Origin: Roseiflexus sp. RS-1
Lineage (GTDB): Bacteria; Chloroflexota; Chloroflexia; Chloroflexales; Roseiflexaceae
Assembly (NCBI RefSeq): GCF_000016665.1
Contig: NC_009523.1
Location: 4,835,501-4,899,500 of the forward strand
Length of the DNA: 64,000 bases
Reading direction: 5' to 3'
Positions 10,069 through 19,058 of the stretch are shown piece after piece; positions within the stretch are counted from its first letter, which is position 1; the number at the start of each line of letters is the position of its first letter. The notes under the pieces were generated by a model that ran no database searches, had not been told where the DNA came from, and was given only the letters and a program-made list of their open reading frames with translations. The position numbers were made by a program, and so were the translations under genes.

Positions 10069-11181
10069 ATGCCAGCATCGATCACCGGGTTACTGCGCCC
10101 CGACATTGCCGCGCTCGAGCCGTACACGCCAATTGTGCCGCTTGAGACCCTCGCCGAACGCCTGGGGTTGCCGGTCGAACGCATCATCAAACTCGATGCT
10201 AACGAGAATCCGTATGGTCCATCTCCGCACGCGCTCGCGGCGCTTGCCGCCGTCGAGCGTGACGCGCCGCATCGCTACGCCATCTACCCCGACCCGGATC
10301 ACGTCCGTCTGCGGGCGGCGCTCAGCCGGTACATCGGTCAACCGCCAGAGCGGATCATCTGCGGCGCAGGATCCGATGAGTTGATCGACCTGCTCATGCG
10401 TGCGACGCTTCGCCCTGGAGACACGATGATCGATTGCCCGCCAACCTTTGCGATGTACAGTTTCGACGCTGCGTTGTACGGCGCGCGGGTGGTTCCGGTT
10501 CCGCGCACCGACCAGTTCGATGTCGATATCGAAGGGGTAGCGGAGGCGGTCGAGCGCGAGGGTGCGAAACTGCTCTTCCTGGCGGCGCCGAACAATCCGA
10601 CCGGTACGCCGCTTGCGCGAAGTGATGTCGAGCGCCTGCTCGACCTGCCGATCATCCTGGCGATTGATGAAGCGTATGCCGAGTTTGCCGGAACGAGCGT
10701 TGTCGATATGGTTGGCGCCTGCCCGAACCTGGTCGTTCTGCGCACCTTCAGCAAATGGGCCGGGCTTGCGGGGCTGCGCATCGGCTACGCGGCGATGCAT
10801 GAGGATGTGGCTGCATATGTATGGAAGATCAAACAACCGTACAATGTGAATGTCGCTGCCGAAGTTGCTGCGATCGCCTCGCTCGACGACCTGGAGGAGC
10901 GCATGGCGACCGTTGCGCGCATTGTCGCCGAACGCGAGCGTCTGGCGGCGGCGCTTGCGGCGCTGCCTGGCTTTCGCGTCTATCCCAGCGCCGCGAATTT
11001 TCTGCTCTGCCGGATAACGGGCGGCGCTGCGCGTGCGCGCACCATTTGCGACGGTCTGGCGCAGCGCGGTATTCTCATTCGCTACTTCAATCGCCCTGGT
11101 CTCGATGATTGTATTCGTATCAGCGTCGGGCGTCCTGAGCAGAACGATGCGCTGTTGCACGCTCTGAGGGAACTGGTGTAG
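10069..11181 (+). CDS. hisC: Histidinol-phosphate aminotransferase
   Basis: A 370-residue class I/II PLP aminotransferase. It converts imidazole-acetol phosphate and glutamate to histidinol phosphate (histidine biosynthesis, cytoplasm). Signs of HisC are '[15 protein letters not shown]' near the N-terminus, 'NPTGTPL', 'DEAYAEF' and the PLP lysine K229 in '[16 protein letters not shown]'. The full length fits the family. The ATG at 10069 follows GGGAAGAGAG. It stands alone: no other his gene is visible nearby. Some HisC homologues act on phenylalanine or tyrosine precursors, so specificity is inferred from overall similarity only. Confidence 0.88.
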
Positions 11182-11257
11182 CGTTGCGCCCGCGCTCCTG
11201 GGGCGCAGCGCTGCGTGCGGGCGCGACGCGCGCGTTCAGCGGAGGGTAGACCGAAAT

Positions 11258-11376
11258 TATGGTCTTTGAAGAAATAATCCGCTACAGCCCGCGCAGGCGG
11301 GCTTCGCCTTGGCTAGCCGAGGGCTTCAGCCCCACGGCTAGCGCGGTATAGCGGAATAAATTCTCAATCTCCATTA
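11258..11376. mobile_element. 119-bp MITE (family 2) with IS630-like ends
   Basis: The element begins TATGGTCTTTGAAGAAATA and its other end, read inverted, is TAATGGAGATTGAGAATTTA, an imperfect terminal inverted repeat bounded by TA. The interior is GC-rich with hairpins (GCCCGCGCAGGCGGGC). The ends match those of the IS630-type element at 23747-25005. It is itself inserted at a TA inside a remnant of MITE family 1 (flanks GTAGACCGAAAT and TTTCGGTCATCCGTGAGAA). Confidence 0.75.
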
Positions 11377-11443
11377 TTTCGGTCATCCGTGAGAATCGCT
11401 ATAGAACGACGAGAGGGCGTCGCGCTTGCGCTCCGGTGATGGG

Positions 11444-11600
11444 GCGCGGCGCTGCGTGCGGGCGGGGACGCCCGCGCACCCAGGCGGGCGGGGACGCCCG
11501 CGCACCCAGGCGCCCGCGCACCCAGGCGGGCGGGGACGCCCGCGCACCCAGGCGCCCGCGCACCCAGGCGGGCGGGGACGCCCGCGCACCCAGGCGGGTC
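11444..11600. repeat. GC-palindrome array
   Basis: Repeated GGGCGGGGACGCCCGCGCACCCAGGC-like units lie in tandem, with some shortened copies. Same family as the arrays at 22214, 29364 and 44079. No gene is supported in 11182-11702. Confidence 0.9.
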
Positions 11601-11702
11601 CGATGCGCCAGGGACATTGCTGGTCGAAAGGCGAAACCAGAGAGATGGGGTCTCGGACCGACCCCATCGCGTCGCCCGGCGGATCGTTTCTTCCGGGCAA
11701 AC

Positions 11703-12695
11703 CTACCCTGTCACGGGCCAATCCTGCTCCTGGCGCCTCTGTCGCACCCGCACGAAGAGGCGCACCAACGGATTTGCGCCGGTCTGCAGATGGTCAATGA
11801 CGCTCAACAGGATAAATCCCGCCACCGCGATCGCCAGGGCTGCCCAGAATTCTGTTGCCGCGAAATCAGGCAGAATGTTGCGCTCACGGATCGGCATCGG
11901 CTCCCCGTGACGATCAAGCATCGTCTCGACGACTTCTTTCCAGGGCCAGATTTTGCGCAATGAGCCGACCATAAAACCCATCAGCACCGCCACCATCACA
12001 TTATGGTAATGCCGCAGCAGCCAGCTCAACAGGCGCACAAAGCCGACCAGACCCACCACCGCCCCCAGAGCGACCGGAATAATCGCCAGCAGGTTCAGGT
12101 CGGCCACAGCGTCGAGCACGTAGGCATACTGCCCCAGGATGAGCAAAATGAACGACCCTGAAATGCCGGGCAGGATCATCGCCATAATCGCCACGGCGCC
12201 GCTGAAGAAGAGTGTGACCGGATCATGGGGCATGGTCAGGGGAACCAGCCCCACAATCACGTAGGCAGCCACAGTACCGCCTGCCAGGGCAACCACGGCG
12301 CCGGGAGTCCAGCGAACCGCAACGCCGACGGCGATGATGGACGCGACGATGAGACCGAAAAAGAAAGCGAAGAGGTACACCGGGTGGTTTTCGAGCAGGT
12401 AGCGCATCACCCGCGCCATCGAAATCACCGCCGCACCGATTCCAAATCCCAGCGGGATGAGAAATCCCCAGGGGATGCTGGTCAACGCTGCACGCCAGCG
12501 CCCCTGACCGAGCAGACGGAGCACCTGCACATTGAACGACTTGATTGCCGACAGGAGATGCTCATAGATGCCCAGAATGAAAGCCATTGTTCCGCCCGAC
12601 ACACCGGGAATCAGATCGGCGATCCCCATTGCTATTCCGGTAAGAAAGAGGCGTATCGCCGAAAACGAACGGGTTGCGGTGTCTGGTATGTGCAT
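11703..12695 (-). CDS. DUF368 membrane protein (putative undecaprenyl-phosphate translocase)
   Basis: A 330-residue polytopic membrane protein with about 8-10 hydrophobic helices. The N-terminal 'FLTGIAMGIADLIPGVSGGTMAF' and 'YEHLLSAI' are the hallmark of DUF368. Members of this family have been linked experimentally to undecaprenyl-phosphate recycling across the membrane, so that role is plausible here, in a window rich in lipid-linked glycan enzymes. I chose the ATG at 12695 (MHIPDTATRSF) because residues encoded upstream do not look like family sequence. The C-terminus ends in a basic tail. It is monocistronic: neighbours are a repeat array and an IS element. Confidence 0.85.
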   Translation of the reverse strand: MHIPDTATRSFSAIRLFLTGIAMGIADLIPGVSGGTMAFILGIYEHLLSAIKSFNVQVLRLLGQGRWRAALTSIPWGFLIPLGFGIGAAVISMARVMRYLLENHPVYLFAFFFGLIVASIIAVGVAVRWTPGAVVALAGGTVAAYVIVGLVPLTMPHDPVTLFFSGAVAIMAMILPGISGSFILLILGQYAYVLDAVADLNLLAIIPVALGAVVGLVGFVRLLSWLLRHYHNVMVAVLMGFMVGSLRKIWPWKEVVETMLDRHGEPMPIRERNILPDFAATEFWAALAIAVAGFILLSVIDHLQTGANPLVRLFVRVRQRRQEQDWPVTG

Positions 12696-12874
12696 GATCC
12701 AGGCTCCGTATACAGGCAATGACGATGCGTATCCCCAGGAAGAGACACTGCGGCGAGTATACCCCACGCATATCACGGCGTCAATGAAAGAGCACGGGTC
12801 ATAACATAACATCATCGTCAGGTTGGGGTACAGGTGTGCACCGTCGAGCCGTGGGGTTGATGAAGATTGAAGAT

Positions 12875-12975
12875 GATAGCAGTTCTCAGATATGTTGAAC
12901 CCCTGTCGGTCTGCCGCATTGCGCGAGGCGCCCGCTTGCGGCGACAGGTGCAGCCCCGTCCAACTGGTCTTGTGA
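12875..12975 (-). mobile_element. Deleted remnant of MITE family 1
   Basis: GATAGCAGTTCTCAGATAT, then GTCGGTCTGCCGC and GCGCGAGGCGCCCG, then CCCCGTCCAACTGG, follow in the same order as the reverse complement of the intact copy at 25336-25505, but the middle and far end are missing. The rest of 12696-12999 contains no gene. Confidence 0.65.
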
Positions 12976-13004
12976 GCGCTGTGCTCCTTCTCTCTGCGCC
13001 CTAG

Positions 13005-13010
13005 TATAAT
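13005..13010 (+). promoter_or_regulatory. Left-end -10 box of the split bridge-RNA promoter (copy 1)
   Basis: TATAAT lies 3 bp inside the left end. In the linear insertion no good -35 lies upstream. In a circular excised form it is placed 17 bp after TTGACA of the right end (14131-14136). The same arrangement is at 26004-26009 and 27130-27135 in copy 2. Confidence 0.75.
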
Positions 13011-13016
13011 CTAACG

Positions 13017-13155
13017 GGACACGGTATACCGTTCTGCGCCAGGTTCACGAGATCGCCGCGGAGTGTTGGGTAGCCGTGTCCTTCAACGCGACCAAGCCGA
13101 ACAGTTATCTGGGCCCTCAAACCCGCATATGCTAGCAAGGCTGGCGCCGTTTTCC
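13017..13155 (+). ncRNA. Predicted IS110 bridge RNA, copy 1
   Basis: Two stem-loops can be drawn. Loop 1 is closed by GGACACGG (13017-13024) with CCGTGTCC (13074-13081). It carries CTGCGCC (13034-13040), equal to the 7 bp left of the insertion, and CCGCGGAG (13056-13063), complementary to the right flank including the CT core except for one position. Loop 2 is closed by AGCC (13095-13098) with GGCT (13139-13142). It carries ACAGTTATCT (13101-13110), matching the right end ACAGTTA-CT, and TATGCTAG (13128-13135), complementary to the left end CTAGTATA with one G-T wobble. This is the target-binding and donor-binding loop plan known for IS621-type bridge RNAs. Exact ends are inferred. Confidence 0.75.
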
Positions 13156-13171
13156 TCAGGAGGTTCTGTGT

Positions 13172-14134
13172 ATGGCTTCCCGTGAGTCGCTCTTTATCGG
13201 CATTGATGTCTCCAAACAGACGCTGGATGTGGCGTTTGGCGCCGACCCGCACGCGCCACGCGAGACGATACCGTCTACCGACGAAGGTGTCCAGCTCCTG
13301 GTCACGCGACTCCAGCGCCTGCAGCCGACCCTGATTGTGCTGGAGGCGACCGGCGGGCTGGAGCGCATGGTGTTCGCCCAACTGCTCCAGGCTGGCTTGC
13401 CGACGGCGCGGGTGCAGCCACGCCGCGTGCGCGCCCTGGCGCACGCGGAAGGACGCCAGGCGAAGACCGACCGCCTGGATGCCCGGTTGCTCGCCCGCTT
13501 TGCCGAACGGGTGCGCCCGCCGCACCACCAAGCGACGGACGAGCAGCGCGCATCCTTGCGCGACCTGCTGGTCCGGCGGGAGCAGGTGATTCAGATGCGG
13601 ACGGCTGAGATCAATCGGTTGACGGCTGCCGCGCCGAACCTCCGCCCGGGCATCCAGCAGCATATTGATTGGCTGGATCAGGAGATCCGTGCGCTTGAGC
13701 AGGAACGCGACAACGAGGCGGAGCGCACCGACGAGGTGCGCCGGAAACGGGAGCTGCGCGAAAGCGTGCCCGGCATCGGCGCGATCACCGCACTGAACCT
13801 GCTGCTCCGCCTGCCCGAACTGGGGACCATCAATCGCAAGGAAGCGGCGGCCGTTGTGGGCGTTGCGCCGTATGCCAATCAGAGCGGCGCACAGCACAAA
13901 CCCCGGCATAGCTCCGGCGGCAGGAGGGATGTGCGCAGCGTGTTGTACATGGCGACCCTGGCGGCCACGCGGCGCCGTCTGGTCAGGCGCGCCTTCGATC
14001 AGCGCCTGTGTCAAGCTGGCAAGCCGCGCAAGGTCGCCATCGTCGCTGCGATGCGCAAGCTGCTGACTATTCTCGGCGCAATATTGCGTCAGCAAAAGCC
14101 CTGGGATCCGGCTGTGCATACGAGCGCCCCTTGA
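13172..14134 (+). CDS. IS110-family recombinase (DEDD transposase), copy 1
   Basis: A 320-residue protein. The N-terminal RuvC-like DEDD domain shows D12 (FIGIDVSKQ), E58 (LEATGG), D100 and D103 (KTDRLDARLL). A coiled segment at about 160-190 is followed by the C-terminal transposase_20 domain with 'SVPGIGAITALNLL' and the catalytic serine S238 in 'YANQSG'. It would cut and rejoin DNA at a CT core guided by the bridge RNA. AGGAGG at 13158-13163 sets the ATG. Five residues differ from copy 2 (at 76, 196, 228, 247 and 254). At four of them copy 2 looks closer to the family pattern (Leu, Phe, Ile, Gly against Arg, Val, Ser, Val here), so this copy may be weakened. Confidence 0.9.
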   Translation: MASRESLFIGIDVSKQTLDVAFGADPHAPRETIPSTDEGVQLLVTRLQRLQPTLIVLEATGGLERMVFAQLLQAGLPTARVQPRRVRALAHAEGRQAKTDRLDARLLARFAERVRPPHHQATDEQRASLRDLLVRREQVIQMRTAEINRLTAAAPNLRPGIQQHIDWLDQEIRALEQERDNEAERTDEVRRKRELRESVPGIGAITALNLLLRLPELGTINRKEAAAVVGVAPYANQSGAQHKPRHSSGGRRDVRSVLYMATLAATRRRLVRRAFDQRLCQAGKPRKVAIVAAMRKLLTILGAILRQQKPWDPAVHTSAP

Positions 14135-14136
14135 CA
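14131..14136 (+). promoter_or_regulatory. Right-end outward -35 box (TTGACA), copy 1
   Basis: TTGACA overlaps the transposase stop codon and points outward. It can pair with the TATAAT of the left end when the ends are joined (spacing 17 bp over the CT core), or with chance -10 boxes in flanking DNA. Confidence 0.7.
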
Positions 14137-14151
14137 AGCAACACAGTTACT

Positions 14152-14400
14152 CGGCGGCTCTGCGGTACGTTTATTTTTCTCACCGTCGGGGCGCAGAGTG
14201 CGCAGAAAGGATTTTTACTCCGTGCCCCCGGCGTCTCTGCGGTGCGTTTCTTTGTTCACCGCCGACTGCGTCCTCAGCGTCTCAGCGGTGCGTTTTCGCT
14301 ACCGCCAGCATACTTCAAACCACGCTCGCAAATGTGTCAGAACATTGACAGTTTCATGCCAGTTCTGTTACGGAACGATCACGACCGCACCGCCTGAAGG
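14152..14400. repeat. CTCTGCGGTG-type intergenic repeat
   Basis: Short variants of CTCTGCGGT(G/A)CG, GCGCAGAGTGCGCAGAAAGG and CTCAGCGGTGCG recur here about every 50-60 bp, in both orientations. It is the insertion environment of IS110 copy 1; copy 2 sits in the same motif. No gene seen. Confidence 0.6.
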
Positions 14401-14403
14401 AAG

Positions 14404-14540
14404 CAGTGCGCTCCATCTCCCGTTTCAGGCATCAGGACGCCCAAACTCCCCCTTCTCCCCGTGTGGGAGAAGGGGGCAGGGGGATGAGGGGCAAAGGAAG
14501 GAGATTGGGGGGATGAGGAGCAAAAGCGCACGGAGCTTAT
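14404..14540. repeat. R3 intergenic repeat
   Basis: Contains the family signature CCGTTTCAGGCATCAGGACG, then CCCCCTTCTCCC, a short loop, GGGAGAAGGGGG and GGGGGATGAGGGGCAAA. The inverted pair forms a strong GC hairpin. Related copies are at 29190, 29558, 49615 (reversed), 51838, 51930 and 63480. Confidence 0.85.
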
Positions 14541-14573
14541 GCGACAACGCCTGACATCTTCTCAGCCATGCCA

Positions 14574-15794
14574 TTACACAAACCGCTCAAATACCCGATT
14601 GCCGATCATCCGTCCGCGGCTGGTCAGGCGCACGCCGCGTTCGTCGCGCTCGATCAACCCCAGTTCCGCCAGTTCCGCCAGTTCCGCCCCAAACACGGCA
14701 TCCATCTCCACCCCGCAGCGATCACGAAAATGGGTCGCGCTCACCCCAACATTCAACCGCAACCCCATGAACATCGTCTCTGCCGCCAGATCGCGCGGTG
14801 TCAACGCCGTGATCTCCGCCACCGGCGACTCACCGGCGGACACGCGCGCAATATAGTCGTCGATCCCCATCACGTTGACATACCGCTGCGGGTAGCGATG
14901 CCCGTGAGCGCCAGCGCCAGCTGCCAGATAATCGGCGTTGAGCCAGTATGCCAGATTATGGTGACAGGCGTGCGTCGGCACAGGCGACGACGGATCATCG
15001 GTGCGCGCCCAGTTGCTGATCTCGTACTGCACATATCCGGCAGCGGCAAAATGCTCAAGCGCGCATTCGTACATCACCGCCGTGACATCATCGTCAGGAA
15101 CCGTGACCCGCCCACTGATCACCTGCGCGTAGAGTGGCGTGCGCTCCTCCAGAATCAGCGCATAGAGAGCGAAATGATCGGCTCCCCAGGTCACGATCTC
15201 GCGCAGCGTCTCCTCCCACTGCTCCACCGTCTGCCCCGGCAATCCGAAGATGAAATCCAGATTAATACTCTCGAACCCGGCAGCGCGCGCATCGTTGAAC
15301 GAGGCATACGCCTCAGCCGCAGTATGGATGCGTCCCAGCACACGCAACGTCGGATCGTGGAGACTTTGAACCCCCAGGCTGATCCGGTTCACCCCCAGAT
15401 CCCGCAGGGCGCGCAGATAATCGCGCGCCAGCACCGTTCCCGGATTGCATTCGACCGTCACCTCGGCGCTGTCCAGCGGCACAATCGCGTCGGCAGCGGA
15501 CAGTATGCGCGCCATCAATGCGTCCGGCAGCATACTGGGTGTGCCGCCGCCGAGGAAGATCGTCGGACGCAGCATCGCGCGGGTCAGATCGGCAGTCATC
15601 GGAAGCGGCGGAGCGACGGCGCGGCTCAGCGGCGCGTGTGAGCGCAGTTCGGCGCAGAGCGCTGTCACATACGCCTCCATGCGGTCTTCCATATTCGCAT
15701 ACGTGTTAAAATCACAGTACGCACAGCGGCGATGACAGAACGGAATATGGATGTACAGGTGGCGCACGTCTGCGCCGGGTTGATTATTGCTCAT
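14574..15794 (-). CDS. hemW: Radical SAM heme chaperone HemW
   Basis: A 406-residue radical SAM protein of HemN/HemW type. The cluster motif is C-x3-C-x2-C in 'HIPFCHRRCAYCDFNTY', followed by 'FLGGGTPSML', 'ECNPGT' and 'ISLGVQS'. The Cys-Ala-Tyr-Cys-Asp-Phe form and the C-terminal HemN_C domain (ending in a winged-helix-like 'TSRGRMIGNRVFERFV') fit HemW. HemW inserts heme into proteins rather than oxidising coproporphyrinogen as HemN does. HemN would have an N-terminal extension that is absent here. The frame opens with GTG at 15797 and ATG at 15794; I use the ATG. Neighbours give no operon context. Confidence 0.85.
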   Translation of the reverse strand: MSNNQPGADVRHLYIHIPFCHRRCAYCDFNTYANMEDRMEAYVTALCAELRSHAPLSRAVAPPLPMTADLTRAMLRPTIFLGGGTPSMLPDALMARILSAADAIVPLDSAEVTVECNPGTVLARDYLRALRDLGVNRISLGVQSLHDPTLRVLGRIHTAAEAYASFNDARAAGFESINLDFIFGLPGQTVEQWEETLREIVTWGADHFALYALILEERTPLYAQVISGRVTVPDDDVTAVMYECALEHFAAAGYVQYEISNWARTDDPSSPVPTHACHHNLAYWLNADYLAAGAGAHGHRYPQRYVNVMGIDDYIARVSAGESPVAEITALTPRDLAAETMFMGLRLNVGVSATHFRDRCGVEMDAVFGAELAELAELGLIERDERGVRLTSRGRMIGNRVFERFV

Positions 15795-15985
15795 CACGAT
15801 AGTATCACTCGATCATCGTCACGTTATATTCTCATTGTAGCATCACCCTATGATCTGGCACGGAGACGGGGCGCGCGTGTACGACACAGATTCATTGGTC
15901 AGGGGTACGATCCAGTATCGCACCGGGCACATCACTCGCTCGAACCGACTCGCTCTGGTAACGATCTTCAGGTAGACTGGAGCGA

Positions 15986-18900
15986 GTGATTGATCAGCAT
16001 AGTATCTGGAAAGCGATCTCTGTCTTGTTCTCCGCCCACTCCGAATCCTTGCGCGTTACAACGCTCAAGATTATTGCTATCGCGCTGGTCATCCTGCTGG
16101 CGTTGCAGATCACCGTTTCCGAGTTCATCATCGGGCGCAGTTTCTACGAACTCGAAGAACGCAGCACCCGCAGCGCCATGCAGCAAACGCTCAAAACGCT
16201 CCAGAACGAGATCAATGTGCTGTACGGCAATGCGAAAGACTATGCTGTCTGGGATCCCACCTACGAGTTCATCGAACAACGTGATGTTGCCGGGTATGTT
16301 GATGTTCACATGACGACGGAAGCGTTGCTCGCCATTCGCGTATCGTATGTTGCGTTCGCCACTCCTGCCGGCGAGATCATCTATACCCGTCGCTTCGATC
16401 TGCGCGACGGTCGTGATCTGCCGACGCCAGCGGAATTTGCTTCGTTTGACGGCGACAATGCGGTGTTTTTGCGCACCGCAGCGCAGACCGAAGGCATCAG
16501 CGGCGTGGTCGTGGCGGATGGGCAACCAATGCTCATTGCAGCCCATCCAATCCTGCGCAGCACGGGTGCGAGCGAACCGCGCGGCGTGCTGATCCTGGGA
16601 CGCGACTTCAACGACGATGAACTGGATCATCTCAGCGATCTCACCGGTTTCCCGGTCTCGTTCACGCTGACCGCGAACGCCGCAGTTGCGCCAGATTTCG
16701 ATCTGGCATACCGGTTGATGACTCCTGACACGCCGATCATTGTGCGCCCGATGTCATTCTCCGACGACCGGGTGTACGCATACGCACAGATCAACGATCT
16801 GCGCGGCGGCGAGGGTATCATCCTCCGCATCAACGCCCCGCGCGATATTGTTCAGTATGGGCAGTCTTCATCACGCCTGTACATGCTGATCATGCTGCTG
16901 GTCATTGGCGCATTCGCCGCCGTCATGATCCTGCTCCTGGAACGCAACGTCCTGTCGCGCATCATCGCCCTCAGTCTCCAGGCAGGGCGGATCGGGCGCA
17001 CTGGCGACGTGCAGGCGCGCCTGGCGGTGATCGGTAACGATGAGGTGGCGCAGCTCGGCAGAGCGATCAACGCCATGCTCGACGACATTGCACAGGCTGC
17101 CCGACGCCTGGCGGAAAGTGAAGCGCGCTACCGGCAACTGGTCGAAATATCCCCTGAAGCGATCATCGTCCACGACGGCAAACGGATCATCTACACCAAC
17201 CAGGCAGGTGCGCGCCTGGTTGGTCACACCGACCCATCGCAGTTGATCGGCGCTGACGCCACACCCTTTTTGCCACCCGCACTGCACCTGGAAACAGCAG
17301 AGGGAGTCATGCGGTATGAGCGCGATCTTACCATCGCTGACGGAACAGGCATATCCCTTGAACTTGTCGCAGCCCCGTTCCTGGCTGAAGGTAAACCCGC
17401 GTGGCAGATCGTTGCGCACAACATCACGGTGCGGAAGCAAACTGAGGAGGCGCTGCGACAGGCAAAAGAATGGGCGGAAGAGGCAAACCGCACAAAAAGT
17501 CGCTTCCTGGCGAATATGAGCCACGAACTCCGCACACCACTGACGACGATTATCGGGTATGCCGACCTGATTACGATCTCTGTGCACAGCGGGGAATTCG
17601 ATCAGGTTGCCAGCGATATTGCGCGGGTACGAGATGCAGGAAAACACCTGCTGGCGATTATCAACGATCTGCTCGATCTGTCGAAAATCGAAGCCGGACG
17701 GATGGAAATCCACAGCGAGCGATTTTCGGTGCGTGCGCTTGCAGAAGAAGTGATTGCCAGCATGCGCGTATTTGCGCAGAAACGGAACAATGATCTCACC
17801 TTGAATATCGACCCGACCGTCGAGATGATGCACTCCGATGACGTGCGCGTGCGGCAGATCCTGTACAACCTGGTGCACAATGCGTGTAAATTTACTGAAG
17901 ATGGCGCCGTGACTCTCGATATCGCCCGCACGGTGAGTGACCATGATCACGCCGCACTCCTCGTGTTTACTATCAGCGATACCGGCATCGGGATGACCGC
18001 CGATCAGATCGCCGGTCTGTTCCGTGAGTTTACCCAGGCAGACTCATCAACAACGCGCAAATACGGCGGAACTGGACTGGGGCTTGCGCTGTGTCGGCGC
18101 CTGACTCATCTGCTTGGCGGTAAGATCACGGTCACCAGTCAGCCGGGCGTTGGAACGACATTTGTGGTCACACTTCCCGAACATCTGGCGTCTGCAACTG
18201 CATCCGAGCCAGCGCCGGTCGATGCAGCGCCTGCATCAGACACGCCGCCTGCTCCTGAATACAGTGAGGACACCAGGCGTCTGGTGCTGTTGATCGACGA
18301 TGATCCTGCTGTGCGCGATCTGCTGCCGCGCATGCTGGAACGCCCCGATCTCCATATCGAGACTGCTGCGGACGGAACGAGCGGGCTGGAACTGGCGCGC
18401 CTGCTCATGCCCGACCTGATTATTCTGGACATCCTGATGCCGGAGATGGACGGGTGGACCGTGCTCCGTGAGTTGAAGGCGTCGAACGAAACCGCTGCCA
18501 TCCCTGTTATACTACTTACGATAGCAGACGACAGAGAACACGGGATGCTTCTGGGAGCTGCCGAAATGATCCATAAACCGGCAGACCTTGATCGGCTTGA
18601 TCAGCGCATTCGTGCATTAACCCGGGGGCGATCGGCACAGGTGGAAGCCGGTAACCAGCAGATTTTGATCGTTGAGGATGATGAGACAGTGCGCCAGTAT
18701 CTCCGCCGCACTCTGGAGCGCGAATGTGAAGACTGGATTATCATGGAAGTCGCCGACGGTCAGACGGCGCTTGAACGTTGCACAACCGCCATGCCGGACG
18801 TTATTGTGCTCGACCTTATGATCCCCGGTATCGATGGCTTACAGTTCATCGAAGCATTGCGCGCGCTTCCCAATGGATGTTCGACGCCAATTATCGTTGT

Positions 18901-19054
18901 CACTGCCCAGGATCTGACCGCTGATGAACGCGAGCGTCTCTGTCACTCAGTCACCCGCATTCTCTACAAGGGTTCCTTTCACTGCCACGAATTCGCGCGC
19001 GAGGTGCGCGCAGCCATTGCCACGTATGCACAGTTATACCCCCTGGAGGTTTGA
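15986..19054 (+). CDS. Hybrid sensor histidine kinase (CHASE4-HAMP-PAS-HisKA-HATPase-REC-REC)
   Basis: A 1022-residue membrane kinase with a GTG start preceded by GGAG. TM1 lies at about 25-45. A CHASE4 sensor follows at about 60-270 ('[15 protein letters not shown]'). TM2 (about 295-317) leads to HAMP and then a PAS domain (about 375-490). HisKA carries the phosphoacceptor H513 in '[10 protein letters not shown]', and HATPase motifs 'DTGIGM' and '[10 protein letters not shown]' follow. Two receiver domains close the protein: REC1 (about 765-880, '[13 protein letters not shown]') and REC2 (about 892-1010, '[12 protein letters not shown]'). REC1 keeps its 'IHKPAD' lysine; REC2 has 'LYKGSF'. 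The double receiver implies a phosphorelay. The next two genes are receivers too, so they are its likely partners. Confidence 0.9.
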   Translation: MIDQHSIWKAISVLFSAHSESLRVTTLKIIAIALVILLALQITVSEFIIGRSFYELEERSTRSAMQQTLKTLQNEINVLYGNAKDYAVWDPTYEFIEQRDVAGYVDVHMTTEALLAIRVSYVAFATPAGEIIYTRRFDLRDGRDLPTPAEFASFDGDNAVFLRTAAQTEGISGVVVADGQPMLIAAHPILRSTGASEPRGVLILGRDFNDDELDHLSDLTGFPVSFTLTANAAVAPDFDLAYRLMTPDTPIIVRPMSFSDDRVYAYAQINDLRGGEGIILRINAPRDIVQYGQSSSRLYMLIMLLVIGAFAAVMILLLERNVLSRIIALSLQAGRIGRTGDVQARLAVIGNDEVAQLGRAINAMLDDIAQAARRLAESEARYRQLVEISPEAIIVHDGKRIIYTNQAGARLVGHTDPSQLIGADATPFLPPALHLETAEGVMRYERDLTIADGTGISLELVAAPFLAEGKPAWQIVAHNITVRKQTEEALRQAKEWAEEANRTKSRFLANMSHELRTPLTTIIGYADLITISVHSGEFDQVASDIARVRDAGKHLLAIINDLLDLSKIEAGRMEIHSERFSVRALAEEVIASMRVFAQKRNNDLTLNIDPTVEMMHSDDVRVRQILYNLVHNACKFTEDGAVTLDIARTVSDHDHAALLVFTISDTGIGMTADQIAGLFREFTQADSSTTRKYGGTGLGLALCRRLTHLLGGKITVTSQPGVGTTFVVTLPEHLASATASEPAPVDAAPASDTPPAPEYSEDTRRLVLLIDDDPAVRDLLPRMLERPDLHIETAADGTSGLELARLLMPDLIILDILMPEMDGWTVLRELKASNETAAIPVILLTIADDREHGMLLGAAEMIHKPADLDRLDQRIRALTRGRSAQVEAGNQQILIVEDDETVRQYLRRTLERECEDWIIMEVADGQTALERCTTAMPDVIVLDLMIPGIDGLQFIEALRALPNGCSTPIIVVTAQDLTADERERLCHSVTRILYKGSFHCHEFAREVRAAIATYAQLYPLEV

Positions 19055-19058
19055 GCAC

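Larger units (their letters stand above)
13001..14151 (+). mobile_element. IS110-family insertion sequence, copy 1
   Basis: Comparison with copy 2 fixes the boundaries: identity starts at CTAGTATAAT and ends at CACAGTTACT, with unrelated DNA outside. The element is 1151 bp counting a CT at each end (13001-13002, 14150-14151), has no terminal inverted repeats and no target duplication beyond CT. It has a 170-bp non-coding left end and a 15-bp right end, the arrangement of the IS110 (not IS1111) group. It sits in a CTCTGCG-type intergenic repeat. Confidence 0.9.

Noticed and set aside
10090..11160. 356-residue frame antisense to hisC
   Set aside because: Exact shadow of hisC with no family features and no ribosome site.
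13001..14137. 378-residue open frame antisense to the IS110 recombinase (also 26000-27136)
   Set aside because: Mirror of a highly conserved recombinase with Arg/Gln/His-rich composition and no recognisable domain; it arises from codon bias.
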